DNA from: DATKAS01 sp963773315
GTDB lineage: Bacteria; Actinomycetota; Acidimicrobiia; Acidimicrobiales; DATKAS01
Direction of reading: 5' to 3'
Length of the DNA stretch: 64,000 bases
Assembly: GCA_963773315.1 (NCBI GenBank)
Contig: CAVZAF010000002.1
Coordinates: 930,001-994,000 of the forward strand
Below, in pieces: positions 42,102 through 49,905 of this stretch (the first letter of the stretch is position 1; each line of letters starts with the position of its first letter). Below the pieces are notes generated by a model that was not told the DNA's origin, made no database searches, and saw nothing but the letters and a program-made list of their open reading frames with translations. Made by a program: the position numbers and the translations under genes.

Positions 42102-42764
42102 GTGAGCAGCAGCATAAGCGGCGTCGGAGTGCTCGACAAGGCGATGACGGTGCTCGGCGCCCTCGAGCGCGAGCCTCGATCGCTCGCCGAGCTCATGCTG
42201 GTGAGCGGCCTGCCGCGTGCGACCACGTACCGACTTGCGACCGCGCTCGAAGCGCACGGCCTCGTTCGGCGTGATCTGGACGGTCGCTTCGCGCTCGGGC
42301 TCGGCCTCGTCGCGCTCGGGCGCGCGGCGGCGCACGGGTTGGGCTTGCCCGCGGTCGCCCGACCGGCGCTCGAAGCGCTGCGCGACGCGACAGGGGAGAG
42401 CGCGCAGCTCTACGTCCGCGACGGCGATCGCCGCGTCTGCGTCGAGGCGCTCGAGTCGCCCCACGGCCTGCGGACGATCGTGCCGCTAGGCGCCGCGCTG
42501 CCCCTCGACGTCGGCTCCGCGGGACGCATCCTGCGCGGCGACCCCGAGTCCTTGAAGCGGGGGTGGGCCGAGAGCGTGGCGGAGCGCGAAGCGGGCGTCG
42601 CTTCGGTGAGCGCGCCGGTGCGCGGGCACGATGGGTCGGTGATCGCGGCGGTCAGCGTGAGCGGCCCGATCGAGCGGACGACTCGCCAGCCCGGCAAGAA
42701 GTACTCGGCCGCCGTCGTCGAGGCGGCGGCGCGCATTGCGCGCGGCCTCACGGGCGACGAGTGA
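42102..42764 (+). CDS. IclR-family regulator, NdgR/LeuR-like
   Basis: This 220-residue regulator has an N-terminal winged helix-turn-helix (GVLDKAMTVLGALEREPRSL, AELMLVSGLPRATTYRLATA) and a C-terminal IclR effector domain (RDATGESAQLYVRDGDRRVC, VEALESPHGLRTIVPLGAAL, GHDGSVIAAVSVSGPIERTT). Divergent placement next to leuCD and the overall form match NdgR of Streptomyces and LtbR of Corynebacterium, which control leuCD and related amino-acid genes. The start is GTG 42102. Its 3' end overlaps the convergent methyltransferase by 17 bases. Confidence 0.88.
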   Translation: MSSSISGVGVLDKAMTVLGALEREPRSLAELMLVSGLPRATTYRLATALEAHGLVRRDLDGRFALGLGLVALGRAAAHGLGLPAVARPALEALRDATGESAQLYVRDGDRRVCVEALESPHGLRTIVPLGAALPLDVGSAGRILRGDPESLKRGWAESVAEREAGVASVSAPVRGHDGSVIAAVSVSGPIERTTRQPGKKYSAAVVEAAARIARGLTGDE

Positions 42765-43437
42765 CGAAGACGTACTCCCGGCTGCTCTCCGTGTAGGGCT
42801 CGTGGGCGAAGCCGCCGTACAGCGTCTCGACTTCGAGCCCCGCGACATCAACGAGACCGAGCCACTCGTTCTTCGTCGCCCACCACAACGTGCTCGTGCC
42901 CCCCTCGTCGAGAACGATGTCGATGCGGTTGTCGCCCACCCCATAGCGGATCGTGTGCGGCACCGGAGTCTCCTGGTGCGCGCTCTCGTAGCCCACCGCC
43001 GCTCGGTGATCGAACGCGAACGCGTTCCACGCGAACCGTCCGCCAGGCCTCAGCGAGGCTGCGACGCGCTCGAACACCCGCCGGCGATCGGCCCAGGTCG
43101 CCAGGTGCAGCAGCGCTCGGTACGGGCAGTAGATCAACGCCGCCGGCTCGTCGAGGGCGAGGTCACGCATGTCGCCCTCATGCAGCTCGAGCTCGACGCC
43201 CGCTGCCGTCGCATTCGCCCTCGCCTGCGCCAGCATCGCCGGGGACGAGTCGACGCCGGCGACGCGCTGACCGGTGGCGAGCGCGACCGGGATCGCGACC
43301 CGGCCGTTGCCGATCGCCAGCTCGAAGAGCGGCCCGTTCGCCTCGCGCGCGAGCTCGACGTAGAACGGGACGTCGGCCGTCATCCGCGCTGACCACGTCT
43401 CGTAATGGTCGGACATCCCCTCGGGCCAGCTGCTCAT
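42748..43437 (-). CDS. Class I SAM-dependent methyltransferase
   Basis: This is a 229-residue protein with MSDHYETWSARMTADVPFYV, motif I PLFELAIGNGRVAIPVALA, VAGVDSSPAMLAQARANATA, EGDMRDLALDEPAALIYCPY and SLRPGGRFAWNAFAFDHRAA. The CPYRALLHL block after motif III is common in small-molecule methyltransferases. ATG 43446, 43437 or 43416 are all possible starts; the last fits relatives best. The roughly 190 bases upstream, to 43636, hold no recognisable gene. The substrate is unknown. Confidence 0.82.
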   Translation of the reverse strand: MSSWPEGMSDHYETWSARMTADVPFYVELAREANGPLFELAIGNGRVAIPVALATGQRVAGVDSSPAMLAQARANATAAGVELELHEGDMRDLALDEPAALIYCPYRALLHLATWADRRRVFERVAASLRPGGRFAWNAFAFDHRAAVGYESAHQETPVPHTIRYGVGDNRIDIVLDEGGTSTLWWATKNEWLGLVDVAGLEVETLYGGFAHEPYTESSREYVFVTRRP

Positions 43438-43636
43438 GCTGCGCATGATCCCGCGACGACGCTTCCCCCGCCGCGGGATTCGCGGGTCGCCACTTCGCAC
43501 CCGAAGTCGAGTGCTCAGCAACTTCGGCCCCCGGCAGGCGCCGCCCTCCTGGCCGATCCGGCAACTGGCGCCCCAGTCGGGTGCGAGTGACGCTACGGCT
43601 CGAGGTCGTATGGCCACCCGATGGTTTCGGCCTCGC

Positions 43637-44422
43637 TCACCCGCGCACGAGGGCGCGCGACGCCACCGACGCGCAGGCGTCGAGCAGGGCAGGCACGAAG
43701 CGGTCGGCAGCGAAGACCGCGGCGTCGTGACCCGCGTCGACCGGGTGCACCGTCGCGCCCTCGATCGCCGACGCGAGCACCCTCTGACGGCGTGGCGACA
43801 CCAAGCTGTCGCGCGTCGTCACCACGACAGCGGACGGCACGTCGACCGAACCGATCCACTCTGTCGACGAGAACCGGCCCACCGCGCGTCCCGCCTCCAA
43901 CACCGCGGTGAGGTCGTGCCGTCGCACTTGCTCGCGCGCCCACTGCTCGGGGCCGGTCGCGTCGCGCCGCGAGACCATCTCATTCACGAGCCGCCGCCGC
44001 ATCGCTGGAGGTGTCAGGCGAGACGCCATCGCGAGGCCGCCGAGGCTCATCGAGCCGATGCGCTGCTCACTGCCGGAAGCGAACCGAGCCGCCGTCGCAC
44101 ACAGCACCAAGCCGTCGACGCGCGAGCGATGCTTCCTCCACACGAGCTGGGCGATCGGGCCGCCCATCGAGTATCCGACCGCGATGAACGTCTGCACGCC
44201 GAGGGCATCGGCCAGCCCGACGACGTCGTCGGCGCAATCCTCGAGCCGGAAGACGCGGTGTGAGCGCTTCCCTCCGCCGTGGCCCCGATGGTCCATCGCG
44301 ATCACGCGGTAGTGCGCGGAGAGCGGGCGGTAGGACGGGAACCAGTTGAGGTCGGCGGTCGCCCCGAGGCCGTGCAGCAGGAACACCACAGGCGCGCCCG
44401 GCGGACCCAGTAGGTCACGCAC
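43637..44422 (-). CDS. Alpha/beta hydrolase
   Basis: This intact 261-residue protein carries VVFLLHGLGATADLNWFPSY, AMDHRGHGGGKRSHRVFRLE, the nucleophile elbow VGYSMGGPIAQLVWRKH, the acidic residue near VVVTTRDSLVSPRRQRVLAS, and the catalytic His in PVDAGHDAAVFAADRFVPAL. The elbow motif GYSMG is standard. The start GTG 44422 shares a base with the greA TAG (TAGTG), so greA and this gene are co-transcribed. No substrate can be inferred. Confidence 0.88.
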   Translation of the reverse strand: MRDLLGPPGAPVVFLLHGLGATADLNWFPSYRPLSAHYRVIAMDHRGHGGGKRSHRVFRLEDCADDVVGLADALGVQTFIAVGYSMGGPIAQLVWRKHRSRVDGLVLCATAARFASGSEQRIGSMSLGGLAMASRLTPPAMRRRLVNEMVSRRDATGPEQWAREQVRRHDLTAVLEAGRAVGRFSSTEWIGSVDVPSAVVVTTRDSLVSPRRQRVLASAIEGATVHPVDAGHDAAVFAADRFVPALLDACASVASRALVRG

Positions 44423-44895
44423 TAGCGCTCGACCGCCACCACGGTGACTCGCAGCGTCGCGCCGGTCGGCGCCTGGTATGCGACCGTGTTGCCTTGCACG
44501 GCACCGATCAGCGCCTCGCCGAGTGGCGACGCGGGCGAGATGACGTCGAGACCCTCGACGCGCTCCTCGATGCTGCCGACGAGGTAGCGCTCGGCGTCGT
44601 CCGGCGAGTCGCCCTCGTACACGATCGTCACGATCGATCCTGCCTGCACCGCACCGCTGCCGTCGTCTTCGGCGATGACCGCGTCGCGCAGCATCGACTC
44701 GATCTTGCGGATGCGCGCTTCCATCATTCCCTGCTTGTCCTTCGCAGCGTGGTAGTCGCCGTTCTCGGACAGATCGCCATGGGCGCGGGCGACCTCGATC
44801 TCTTGCGCCACCTCGGTGCGGCCGCGGGTGGTGAGGTCTTCGAGCTCGGCCTTGAGGCGGGCGTGCGCCGACGGGGTCAGCTGGGTCTGGCTCAC
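44422..44895 (-). CDS. greA: Transcription elongation factor GreA
   Basis: The 157-residue factor has an N-terminal coiled coil (LTPSAHARLKAELEDLTTRG, ARAHGDLSENGDYHAAKDKQ, MMEARIRKIESMLRDAVIAE), whose tip carries the acidic DLSENGDY segment that reaches into the RNA polymerase secondary channel to trigger transcript cleavage. The C-terminal FKBP-like domain follows (SIEERVEGLDVISPASPLGE, ALIGAVQGNTVAYQAPTGAT). GTG 44895 fits the family; an in-frame upstream ATG at 44955 would run into the leuB leader. It diverges from the leuB transcript. Confidence 0.94.
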   Translation of the reverse strand: MSQTQLTPSAHARLKAELEDLTTRGRTEVAQEIEVARAHGDLSENGDYHAAKDKQGMMEARIRKIESMLRDAVIAEDDGSGAVQAGSIVTIVYEGDSPDDAERYLVGSIEERVEGLDVISPASPLGEALIGAVQGNTVAYQAPTGATLRVTVVAVER

Positions 44896-44915
44896 GCGCG
44901 TCAAGTTACCCGTGG

Positions 44916-44921
44916 TACCGT
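44916..44921 (+). promoter_or_regulatory. Probable -10 element of the leuB-ilvE-cimA transcript
   Basis: TACCGT (TANNNT) ends six bases before the leader ATG at 44928, again implying a leaderless leader peptide. No convincing -35 is seen at the standard spacing. Confidence 0.4.
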
Positions 44922-44927
44922 TCGACG

Positions 44928-44972
44928 ATGCACTTCGTGTTGCATTCGTTCGCAATCATCATCATTCCGTAG
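44928..44972 (+). CDS. Isoleucine-rich leader peptide of the leuB-ilvE-cimA attenuator
   Basis: The 14-residue frame MHFVLHSFAIIIIP ends at TAG 44970-44972. Four consecutive Ile codons (ATC ATC ATC ATT) near the end make this an isoleucyl-tRNA sensor, which fits an operon whose last gene is citramalate synthase, the entry to isoleucine. The ribosome would stall on the Ile codons about five codons before the hairpin. Confidence 0.87.
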   Translation: MHFVLHSFAIIIIP

Positions 44973-45032
44973 CGCACGCCCCGATCTGGCGTGCGCTTCC
45001 GACCGTCCCTCCGGGGGCGGTTTTCTGATTTT
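44972..45032 (+). terminator. Attenuator hairpin and intrinsic terminator before leuB
   Basis: The first hairpin pairs GCGCACGCC (44972-44980) with GGCGTGCGC (44988-44996), starting on the G of the leader TAG as in the other two leaders. The terminator pairs ACCGTCCC (45002-45009) with GGGGCGGT (45014-45021) around TCCG with one T-G pair, followed by TTTCTGATTTT. Confidence 0.8.
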
Positions 45033-45049
45033 CGGGAGCGAGTTCCGCT

Positions 45050-46033
45050 ATGGCCACCACCTCACATCGCATCGCCGTGATCGGCGGAGACGGCATCGGG
45101 CCCGATGTTGTCTCCGAGGCGATCAAGGTCGCTCGCGCGGCCGGGGCGACGCTAGAGACGAGCGAGTACGACCTGGGCGGCGCCCGCTACTTGAAGACCG
45201 GCGAGGTGCTGACCGACGCGACCGTCACCGAGCTGCGCGACTACGACGCGATCCTCCTCGGCGCCGTCGGCACGCCCGACGTGCCGCCGGGGGTGCTCGA
45301 GCGCGGATTGCTCCTGAAGCTGCGCTTCGACCTCGATCTGTACGTCAACCTGCGTCCGTTCCTCTTGCCGCCGAACGTCGACTTCATGGTGGTGCGCGAG
45401 AACACCGAGGGCACCTACGCGGGGGAGGGTGGCTTCCTGCGCAAGGGCACGCCACACGAGATCGCCACGCAGGGATCGGTGAACACTCGGATGGGGGTCG
45501 AGCGCTGCATCCGCTTCTCGTTCGACCTGGCGCGCAGCCGCCCTCGTAGGCACCTCACTCTCGTGCACAAGACGAACGTGCTCACGTTCTCGGGCGACCT
45601 GTGGCAGCGCACCTTCGACGCGGTGCACGCGGACTATCCCGACGTCGACATCGCCTACAACCACGTCGACGCGGCATGCATCTACTTCGTGCAAGATCCG
45701 CAGCGCTACGACGTGATCGTGACCGACAACCTGTTCGGCGACATCCTCACCGATCTGGGTGGTGCCGTGTCGGGCGGCATCGGCTTCGCCGCGTCGGCGA
45801 ACCTCAACCCCGCGCGCACGGGTCCTTCTCTCTTCGAGCCGGTGCACGGCTCTGCGCCCGACATCGCCGGACAGAACAAGGCGAACCCGATCGCCGCGAT
45901 CCTGTCGGGGGCGATGATGCTCGAGTTCTTGGGCGAGGGTGACGCCGCCGCCCGCATCCGCAAGGCATGTGCCGACCCGTCACTCTCAGGGTCGACAACC
46001 GAGATCGGCGACCTCGTCGCAGAAAGGGTCTGA
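45050..46033 (+). CDS. leuB: 3-Isopropylmalate dehydrogenase
   Basis: This intact 327-residue isocitrate/isopropylmalate dehydrogenase reads RIAVIGGDGIGPDVVSEAIK, LLKLRFDLDLYVNLRPFLLP, MVVRENTEGTYAGEGGFLRK, LTLVHKTNVLTFSGDLWQR and the metal-binding signature VIVTDNLFGDILTDLGGAVS with FEPVHGSAPDIAGQNKANPI. It oxidises 3-isopropylmalate for leucine and, given the adjacent cimA, very likely methylmalate for isoleucine. The HGSAPDI loop marks NAD preference. ATG 45050 is used; ilvE begins one base after its stop. Confidence 0.95.
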   Translation: MATTSHRIAVIGGDGIGPDVVSEAIKVARAAGATLETSEYDLGGARYLKTGEVLTDATVTELRDYDAILLGAVGTPDVPPGVLERGLLLKLRFDLDLYVNLRPFLLPPNVDFMVVRENTEGTYAGEGGFLRKGTPHEIATQGSVNTRMGVERCIRFSFDLARSRPRRHLTLVHKTNVLTFSGDLWQRTFDAVHADYPDVDIAYNHVDAACIYFVQDPQRYDVIVTDNLFGDILTDLGGAVSGGIGFAASANLNPARTGPSLFEPVHGSAPDIAGQNKANPIAAILSGAMMLEFLGEGDAAARIRKACADPSLSGSTTEIGDLVAERV

Positions 46034-46034
46034 G

Positions 46035-46952
46035 ATGCCCATCATCCCCACCGAGAAGATCTGGATGAATGGCGAGCTCGTCGACTGGGCTGACGCCAAG
46101 ATCCACATCCTCACGCACACGCTTCACTATGGGATGGGCGTGTTCGAGGGCATGCGCGCGTACGAGACCGATCGCGGTCCCGCGATCTTCCGCCTCACCG
46201 ATCACATCAACCGCATGCGCGACTCCGCCCGCATCCTCGGGATGCCGCAGCCGTACTCGGTCGAAGAGATCGTCGAAGCGTCGAAGGCAGTCGTGCGGGC
46301 CTCGGGCCTTCCCGCCTGCTACGTGCGTCCGATCGCGTACTACGGCTACGGCGAGATGGGCCTCAGCACGAAGCCGTGCAGCGTCGACGTGGCCGTGGCT
46401 TGCTGGCCGTGGGGCGCGTACCTCGGCGACGACGCGGTGACGAAGGGCGTGCGGATGAAGGTCAGCTCGTGGGTGCGCCACGACCACAACACGATGCCGC
46501 CCGCCGCGAAGACCACCGGCAACTACGTCAACTCATCGCTCGCCAAGGTCGAGGCGCTCGATGCGGGCTACGACGAGGCCGTCATGCTCAACCCACACGG
46601 CCTCGTCGCCGAGTGCACCGGCGAGAATGTGTTCGTCGTGCGGCACGGCACGATCATCACCCCGCCGCTCACCTCGGGCGCGCTCGAAGGGATCACGCAG
46701 AGCAGCGTCATGGCGATCGCCCGCGACTTCGGCTTCGAGTGCAAGGTCGGTGAGCTCGCTCGCAGCGACCTGTACATCGCCGAGGAGATGTTCGTGTGCG
46801 GCACCGCGGCCGAGGTCAGCGCCGTGAACTCGGTGGACGACCGCGCCATCCCGTGCCCGGGTCCGATCACCACGGCGATCGCCGACGAGTACGCGAAGGC
46901 CGTCCGGGGCCAGGTCGATCGCTACAAGGAGTGGGTCGAACATGTCGGCTGA
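46035..46952 (+). CDS. ilvE: Branched-chain amino acid aminotransferase
   Basis: This intact 305-residue fold-type IV PLP enzyme starts PIIPTEKIWMNGELVDWADA and contains HTLHYGMGVFEGMRAYETDR, VRPIAYYGYGEMGLSTKPCS, the PLP-lysine neighbourhood KTTGNYVNSSLAKVEALDAG, YDEAVMLNPHGLVAECTGEN and the phosphate-binding GALEGITQSSVMAIARDFGF with VCGTAAEVSAVNSVDDR. It performs the last step of valine, leucine and isoleucine synthesis. Its end overlaps the cimA start by 11 bases, so the genes are coupled. Confidence 0.95.
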   Translation: MPIIPTEKIWMNGELVDWADAKIHILTHTLHYGMGVFEGMRAYETDRGPAIFRLTDHINRMRDSARILGMPQPYSVEEIVEASKAVVRASGLPACYVRPIAYYGYGEMGLSTKPCSVDVAVACWPWGAYLGDDAVTKGVRMKVSSWVRHDHNTMPPAAKTTGNYVNSSLAKVEALDAGYDEAVMLNPHGLVAECTGENVFVVRHGTIITPPLTSGALEGITQSSVMAIARDFGFECKVGELARSDLYIAEEMFVCGTAAEVSAVNSVDDRAIPCPGPITTAIADEYAKAVRGQVDRYKEWVEHVG

Positions 46953-48522
46953 AGTACGCGCTGTCGAGATCTTCGACACGACCCTCCGTGATGGCGCGCA
47001 GCTCGAAGGCATCTCGCTCACCGTCGACGACAAGCTGCGCATCGCCGAGCAGCTCGACCACCTGGGCATCACGTGGATCGAGGGTGGTTGGCCCGGAGCG
47101 AACCCGAAGGACGAAGAGTTCTTCCGTCGTGCTGCGACCGAGCTGAAGCTCACCACCTCGACCCTCGTCGCGTTCGGCTCGACCCGCCGGGTCAAGGGAA
47201 AAGTCGACGACGACCCCACGCTCGCGAACCTCGTCGCCGCCGGTACGTCGGCGGTGTGCATCGTCGGCAAGTCGTGGGACTACCACGTGACCGAGGCACT
47301 CACGACGACGCTGGAGGAGGGCGTCGCGATGGTGGCCGACTCAGTCGAGTACCTGCGCGGCCACGGCCTCGGCGTGATGTTCGACGCGGAGCACTTCTTC
47401 GACGGCTACAAGCGCAACCCTGAGTTCGCACTGCGCGTGCTCGAGGCCGCGGCCGAGAAGGGCGCTTCGACGCTCGTGCTGTGCGACACGAACGGCGGAT
47501 CGTTGCCGTTCGAGGTCGAGCAGATCGTCGGCGACGTCGTCTCGCACTTCCGCAACGACGTGATCGTCGCGATCCACACGCACGACGACACCGGTTGCGC
47601 GGTCGCCAACGCGATCGCTGCAGTGCGGGCGGGCGCGCGGCAGGTGCAGGGCACGATCAACGGCATCGGCGAGCGCACCGGCAACTGCAACCTCACCACG
47701 GTCATCCCGAACCTCACGCTGAAGATGGGGATCGAGACGATCCCGGCCGACCGCATGGAACGGCTGACGTCGGTGGCGCACCACATCGCCGAGCTCGTCA
47801 ACGTGACTCCGAACCCGCAGGCGCCCTACGTCGGATCGTCGGCGTTCGCGCACAAGGCAGGCCTCCACGTGAGCGCGATCGCGAAGCGGCCCGATGCGTA
47901 CGAGCACATCCCCCCCGACACCGTGGGCAACGGCACTCGCTTCGTCGTCTCCGAGCTCGCCGGCAAGGCGACCCTCAAGTTCAAGGCAGAGGAGCTCGGG
48001 CTCGACCTTGACGGCAAGGCGCTCGGCGACGTCGTCGATACGTTGAAGCGACTCGAGCACGAGGGCTACCACTTCGAAGCCGCGGACGGCTCCCTCGAGC
48101 TCTTGATGCGGCGAGCCGCTGGGTGGGAGCAGGAGTACTTCGAGGTCGAGTCGTTCCGGGTCACGACCGACGAGCTCCCCAGCGGCTCGTTCACGACCGA
48201 GGCGACCGTGAAGGTGCACGTCGCAGGCCAGCGCGTCATTCGCACCGCGGAAGGGAACGGCCCCGTCAACGCCCTCGACCAGGCGCTGCGCCTCGCGATC
48301 GCGTCGTGCTACCCGGCGCTCGACCGCGTGCACCTCACCGACTACAAGGTGCGAGTGCTCGACACCGACAAGGGCACGGGCGCCGTCACCCGTGTGCTCA
48401 TCGACTCGACGAACGGCGACCTGTCGTGGTCGACGATCGGCGTCTCCGAGAACATCATCGAGGCGTCGTGGCTGGCGCTGTTCGACTCGATCGTCTTCGG
48501 CTTGTTGCACACGTCAGACTGA
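46942..48522 (+). CDS. cimA: (R)-Citramalate synthase
   Basis: This intact 526-residue homologue of LeuA/homocitrate synthase has VEIFDTTLRDGAQLEGISLT, ITWIEGGWPGANPKDEEFFR, LCDTNGGSLPFEVEQIVGDV, VAIHTHDDTGCAVANAIAAV with the HxH-type metal ligands, and GTINGIGERTGNCNLTTVIP. The GGWPGANPKD segment and long C-terminal regulatory domain distinguish CimA from LeuA. It condenses pyruvate and acetyl-CoA to citramalate, giving 2-ketobutyrate through LeuCD and LeuB without threonine. It is last in leuB-ilvE-cimA and controlled by the Ile leader. Confidence 0.93.
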   Translation: MSAEVRAVEIFDTTLRDGAQLEGISLTVDDKLRIAEQLDHLGITWIEGGWPGANPKDEEFFRRAATELKLTTSTLVAFGSTRRVKGKVDDDPTLANLVAAGTSAVCIVGKSWDYHVTEALTTTLEEGVAMVADSVEYLRGHGLGVMFDAEHFFDGYKRNPEFALRVLEAAAEKGASTLVLCDTNGGSLPFEVEQIVGDVVSHFRNDVIVAIHTHDDTGCAVANAIAAVRAGARQVQGTINGIGERTGNCNLTTVIPNLTLKMGIETIPADRMERLTSVAHHIAELVNVTPNPQAPYVGSSAFAHKAGLHVSAIAKRPDAYEHIPPDTVGNGTRFVVSELAGKATLKFKAEELGLDLDGKALGDVVDTLKRLEHEGYHFEAADGSLELLMRRAAGWEQEYFEVESFRVTTDELPSGSFTTEATVKVHVAGQRVIRTAEGNGPVNALDQALRLAIASCYPALDRVHLTDYKVRVLDTDKGTGAVTRVLIDSTNGDLSWSTIGVSENIIEASWLALFDSIVFGLLHTSD

Positions 48523-48526
48523 GCAG

Positions 48527-49069
48527 ATGGCCGCGCCCGAGTACGTCCCCGTCAAGGTCACCGATCGTCCGCGCGCCTACGAGTCGCCAGACCACGTGCC
48601 CGACGGCTGGACTGCGGACCGCCCAGGCGACCTCGATGCGCTCCGCCAGCCCGAAGGTCGCTACCACGGCGACATCGGTCCCGACCAGGGCTTCGCGCTC
48701 GTACTCGCCAAGCGCTTTCACGATCGGCTCGAGCTCGTCGACCACGAGCACACGGAAGACGTGATCGCCGGATGTGTCGCCGTCGCGACGCGCAGAGCGT
48801 CGATGTTCCGGCGCGCACCGGTCATCCATGACCTCGACATCGCGTTCACGGTGTGGGGCTACCTCGATCCGTCGGCCCCCGCCGACCTCATCGGCTTCCG
48901 CCGGCCGCTCTTCCAGTCGGTGTCGCTGCCCATCCACTACCTCGGCCAGCGCGCCATCGCGTCGCAGGTGCCCGAGCAGACGTTGCGGATGACGCCTCAG
49001 GCCGTGCGAGCCGCCTACCCCGCTCGCTGGTCCGAGCTGATCGGCCTCGTGGCTTCGAACCAGCCGTAG
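48527..49069 (+). CDS. Hypothetical protein
   Basis: This 180-residue soluble protein begins MAAPEYVPVKVTDRPRAYES, contains GRYHGDIGPDQGFALVLAKR, DVIAGCVAVATRRASMFRRA and GYLDPSAPADLIGFRRPLFQ, and ends in RWSELIGLVASNQP. ATG 48527 lies four bases after the cimA stop, so it may ride on that transcript. No family is recognised. The predicted make-up is mainly helical, without membrane segments. Its last 55 bases overlap the convergent membrane-protein gene. Confidence 0.65.
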   Translation: MAAPEYVPVKVTDRPRAYESPDHVPDGWTADRPGDLDALRQPEGRYHGDIGPDQGFALVLAKRFHDRLELVDHEHTEDVIAGCVAVATRRASMFRRAPVIHDLDIAFTVWGYLDPSAPADLIGFRRPLFQSVSLPIHYLGQRAIASQVPEQTLRMTPQAVRAAYPARWSELIGLVASNQP

Positions 49070-49857
49070 CCGCCGAGCACGCCGAGCGCGATCACCGCGA
49101 CGAGGTAGATCCAACCGCTCGCGCGGTTCCAGTCGATGTCGTCGCGGAAGCGGATGAGGGAGTACAGCTCGAGGACGCCGAGCGCGAAGTTCGCGGCCAT
49201 CGCGGGCTCGATGCGCTCCCAGTCGGCCTCCCACGCGGCGTGTGCCGACGCGATGCCGATGCCGACGAGCCACGCCGCGACTGCTTGCGCGGTGAGCGTC
49301 GTCAGGGCCCACGGCCAGGACGATGCGACCGCGCTCGGCCTGACGAACATGACCGCGCCGTAGACGATCAGCGCGGCGCCGACGACGACGCCGGCGACCC
49401 TGAACCACCCGGGTGTCGGACGGATCCGCGGGCCGTCGATGCCTGGCTCGCGCGTCTGGCGCACCCACACGATGACCATGATGATCGGCACGATCGCGTA
49501 GACGAGGAGCCAGCCCCAGGTCACGATCGCGACGATCACGCCGGGGTCACCGAAGTGGAACTTCTCGAGGTTGTTCAGCGTCGCGATCAGCGTCAGCACC
49601 GTGAACGCGAAGACCGCCGGCACCGCGATGCGGGCGTAGTCCCACGTGAGGCGGCGCGACGCCTCGAACTCGAGCAGGAAGCTCGCCCAGTAGGCCGACC
49701 CGAGGAACGCGGCCGTGAGCGGGGGTTGAATCGTCCAGGAGAAGTAGTCGGCCGTCTCGGCGGGCTTGAGCATCAGCGGGATGCCGACGGCGAGCACGAG
49801 CAGGCTCGCGACGACCAGGAGCCGTCTCATCGCGGGGATCAAGGGCCGGTCGACCAT
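49015..49857 (-). CDS. Multi-pass membrane protein of unknown function
   Basis: This 280-residue protein has about seven membrane helices: LLVVASLLVLAVGIPLMLKP, LTAAFLGSAYWASFLLEFEA, IAVPAVFAFTVLTLIATLNN, VIVAIVTWGWLLVYAIVPII, VAGVVVGAALIVYGAVMFVR, TAQAVAAWLVGIGIASAHAA and GWIYLVAVIALGVLGGYGWF. The start ATG 49857 may be preceded by truer starts at MRRLLVVASL (49830). No transporter motif is seen. It may be a conserved actinobacterial integral membrane protein; the function is unknown. Confidence 0.7.
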   Translation of the reverse strand: MVDRPLIPAMRRLLVVASLLVLAVGIPLMLKPAETADYFSWTIQPPLTAAFLGSAYWASFLLEFEASRRLTWDYARIAVPAVFAFTVLTLIATLNNLEKFHFGDPGVIVAIVTWGWLLVYAIVPIIMVIVWVRQTREPGIDGPRIRPTPGWFRVAGVVVGAALIVYGAVMFVRPSAVASSWPWALTTLTAQAVAAWLVGIGIASAHAAWEADWERIEPAMAANFALGVLELYSLIRFRDDIDWNRASGWIYLVAVIALGVLGGYGWFEATRPISSDQRAG

Positions 49858-49905
49858 CCGATGGTTCTATCCCAGAGCCGCGTTCGGTGGCGCGACACTT
49901 GGTGC

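Noticed and set aside
40745..42274. A 509-codon plus-strand frame opposite leuC
   Set aside because: It is a shadow of leuC in low-complexity Arg/Asp/Val sequence; leuC is intact with all cluster cysteines.
43447..43636. Possible small gene between the methyltransferase and the alpha/beta hydrolase
   Set aside because: The open frames there are short, low-complexity and without a start signal or resemblance; nothing is supported.
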